A stretch of DNA of 64,000 nt from Gymnogyps californianus (taxonomy: Eukaryota; Chordata; Aves; Accipitriformes; Cathartidae), in assembly GCF_018139145.2 (NCBI RefSeq), contig NC_059476.1:7725501-7789500 (forward strand). The letters run 5' to 3'. The position numbers and the translations under genes are program-made. Positions 62,021 through 64,000 of this stretch are shown here, one piece after another; position 1 is the first letter of the stretch; every line of letters starts with the position of its first letter. Below the pieces are notes generated by a model. The model saw only the letters and a program-made list of their open reading frames with translations, was not told where the DNA came from and ran no database searches.

Positions 62021-63159
62021 TAGACGGGCTCACACTGAACACCCAGGAAAGGCACCACAATAAAGAGGTGTGCTAAAACAGAGCAACTGCCTGGAATTTG
62101 AAGGTAAGCAACAACGGTTAATCACAATAATTACCACCTGCTTAGCTATTATCTCAGTTGCGGCTGCTGATGTGTCCACAGCATGTACCCTCAGCTTCAG
62201 AACAAAGTCTTATTATGATGGATAGACTCTGGTTTTTAAACTAAAAAAAACCAGAGACCTGACCAGAGATCACTGGAGCCAAGGGGGATTCTTTTTCCAC
62301 TGGAACAAGCCCTGTGGCATCAGGAACCCATCAAAAAAAGGTGATTTACGTGAACGTAGCCGTAGAATATTTTCTTCCCGAATGAAAACAAATGAGCTGG
62401 CAAAGTATTAATTTAACATACTTGACTTGTTAATGAGCAGTATATATTATAAAGGTTGCTTCTGTAAGGACTTTCTGCCTTTGCTGTGCAGGTGGCTGTG
62501 TGTCTGCCCTGATCTGGTATGTGGGTACCTCCCCCAGAGGCTCCTGGACCAGCCCTGCACTGAGCGGAGTGATGCGCTTGCTGCCTTCTGGCTGGGAGCT
62601 GTCTTGGAAGCAAAGGTGGTTGTGACTCTAGTACGGCTGCTCAAATTTTAGTAGGTATTAACACTCTTCAACAAGTTAACGTTAATTAAAAATGCCCTTG
62701 TTTTTCTTCTGCATTAAAAAAAAGAATTTCTGAAATCGTTTTTGAAACTATTTTGGCCTTGTTTTTTGTATGAACAAGGGCTTTCTCAGTATCACTTTAA
62801 AACAATTTGGATGATTTGTTCATCAATCATTTAAAAACTCACAGAAACAGCTGACCCTTTTAAACCTAGCAAGCTCAAACTAATTGTGACAACACTTTTT
62901 CTTTCATTTTTAAAAAGCAATATATTTCTGGTTTTGATCACATTTATGTAGAAAATTGTTGTAACTTTTTTTTTTAACGAGGCAGTCATTTCAACAATAA
63001 ATGATGAAAATACACAAAAATCTGAGGAAGGAAGGAACTAGCATTATTTAAAATATTTTGTAAGATAATAAATAGAATTCCTAAAGTGAAGCGGCTGACT
63101 AAATACCAATTTAGTCAATTTAAACTTTAGCTAGTGGAAATATTTCTTTTACAAATTAC
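62021..63159. other. Non-coding DNA
   Basis: A strong acceptor-like tract ends at 62491 (TTTCTGCCTTTGCTGTGCAG). It leads into a GC-richer 150-base stretch open in two frames, with no donor. It could be a terminal or non-coding exon but cannot be distinguished from chance. Bases 62650-63120 are AT-rich. Confidence 0.42.
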
Positions 63160-63870
63160 ACTCCTTTCTTCTTCCCCCTCCCCTCCCTACGTGCCGAGTA
63201 TCCTTTATTTCTGGACACCGGGCAACACAATGGAAAGAAAGCGAGACCTGAGCATCCAGGCAGAAAACCAGGCCTTGTACCAGAGCCAGGAGGCGGCCGG
63301 GATTCCCGCACCGCACAATGCCGCGCTGTGTAATGAACCCCAAGTGGCCGCCTTTCACATCTCAAGAGCTGAAACCGGCTGGATGCTGAACACCGCTGCT
63401 CCCACTCCAGCCTTCAAGTGACTATTTCGCCCAACAATAACACTGGGAAAGGCACAAAGCCCGCTGCTTCTGCCTGGCGCTTTTGGATGCAAACCGGCCA
63501 AATATGTTAGGGTCAGCAGGACCACGATGCTCTTTGTTAGCAACTTAAATACAGTCAAGGGGTGGGGGCTGGCAAGGACAGTAAAATTTAACAAAGTGCA
63601 TTTTCAGAATGTGCAGGGGAAGGTGATTTTTTTTTTTTTTTTTTAAAAATCGTCCCTCAAATTTGCAATCTGGATAAGGTTTGCAACAAAGCAAACAGTA
63701 ATTCTGGAAATGGAGAGGCCTCTATCTGTACGGCGCAGGTTATTTTGCAACTTTGCTTCTGACTTACCTGAAAAGAATTCCTCTCCCCCGGTTCCTGATA
63801 AGGAACTCGCCCTCCAAATTCCCCACGCAGCGCAGAGAGCCGAGGGGGACGACGTGGCGCTCCCCCAGTT
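63160..63870. promoter_or_regulatory. CpG-enriched region at the right end
   Basis: Two CpG-rich parts (about 63190-63430 and 63770-63870) flank an AT-rich middle with a T18 run (63627-63644). An ATG in strong context (A at -3, G at +4) at 63230 opens 64 codons starting MERKRDLSIQAENQ, ending at 63421, without a recognised domain or splice site. The texture suggests the edge of a promoter or CpG island continuing beyond the window, but neither part is a classical island inside it. Confidence 0.3.
63627..63644. repeat. Poly-T run, 18 bases
   Basis: An uninterrupted T18 followed by A5. Mononucleotide tract between two CpG-rich parts. Confidence 0.92.
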
Positions 63871-63890
63871 TCCTACACTTAAGCTTTCGT
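63768..63890 (-). CDS. Possible minus-strand internal exon, 123 nt (unidentified)
   Basis: On the minus strand an acceptor (GGATTTTTCACAG) precedes position 63890 and a full-consensus donor TTTTCAG|GTAAGT follows 63768. The 123 bases are a multiple of three. One open frame reads KLKCRKLGERHVVPLGSLRC and ends NRGRGILF, giving a symmetric phase 2-2 exon; a second frame is also open, which weakens the coding claim. The sequence is CpG-rich and lies against the window end, so partner exons are not visible. It may also be the end of a non-coding first exon with a CpG-island start. Confidence 0.28.
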
Positions 63891-64000
63891 CTGTGAAAAA
63901 TCCTTTTTATTAAAGGCAAACTGCAGTATAATTGAGCTAAATCTCCAGCCTCTGTTGGAGGTAGCAATGCCACGCACAGTTCATTGCAATGCCTGCTGTC
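63891..64000. other. Right edge of the window
   Basis: Nothing is recognised. On the minus strand this stretch lies upstream of the 63768-63890 exon candidate and would be intron or 5' leader. Confidence 0.4.

Overview
This window reads as vertebrate nuclear DNA, most likely from a bird. GC is about 40 percent, with long AT-rich stretches, CpG depletion broken by a few sharp CpG-rich spots, mononucleotide runs and microsatellites. No long reading frame matches a protein I know. The only interspersed repeats I can recognise are heavily decayed old amniote types (MIR/L2-like and CR1/L3-like pieces). I see no primate- or rodent-type SINE, no recent L1 and no intact LTR element. That sparse, old repeat content favours a bird over a turtle, crocodilian or mammal, but this is inference. 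There is no bacterial-style gene organisation; the many 60-200 codon open frames look like chance frames.

Layout. Bases 1-4480 are non-coding, with one possible terminal exon (1174-1299) and a possible poly(A) site near 2615. A compact CpG island at 4481-4710 is followed at once by a CTCF-like motif (4729-4742); this is the best regulatory candidate. Bases 4743-38916 are mostly featureless. They hold a weak exon candidate (9170-9276), a 27-base poly-C run (15752-15778), a perfect short hairpin (19274-19300), a 3 x 33 bp tandem repeat (23427-23525), a (GA)n tract (28393-28421), an L2/MIR-like relic near 33.2 kb and old LINE-like relics near 36.2-36.7 kb.

The best coding candidate is an internal exon at 38917-39067 on the + strand. 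It has both splice sites, is open in only one frame, and that frame is closed by a TAG inside the acceptor itself. I do not recognise the protein. A strong acceptor at 48506/48507 opens a frame in the matching phase and could be a downstream terminal exon. The candidate at 9170-9276 ends in the phase the 38917 exon needs. If all three are real, they would be exons of one + strand gene with very long introns. That model is speculative.

Bases 39068-64000 hold further old repeat relics (40.9, 46.9, 53.1, 59.2 and 61.9 kb), a strong G-quadruplex motif (45605-45625), an 18 bp palindrome (41287-41304) and small tandem duplications. CpG content rises towards the right end (60.2-60.5 and 63.2-63.9 kb), where a minus-strand exon candidate with a consensus donor lies at 63768-63890. 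Overall this looks like intronic and/or intergenic DNA of a gene-poor region. I found no clear evidence of an undescribed biological system.
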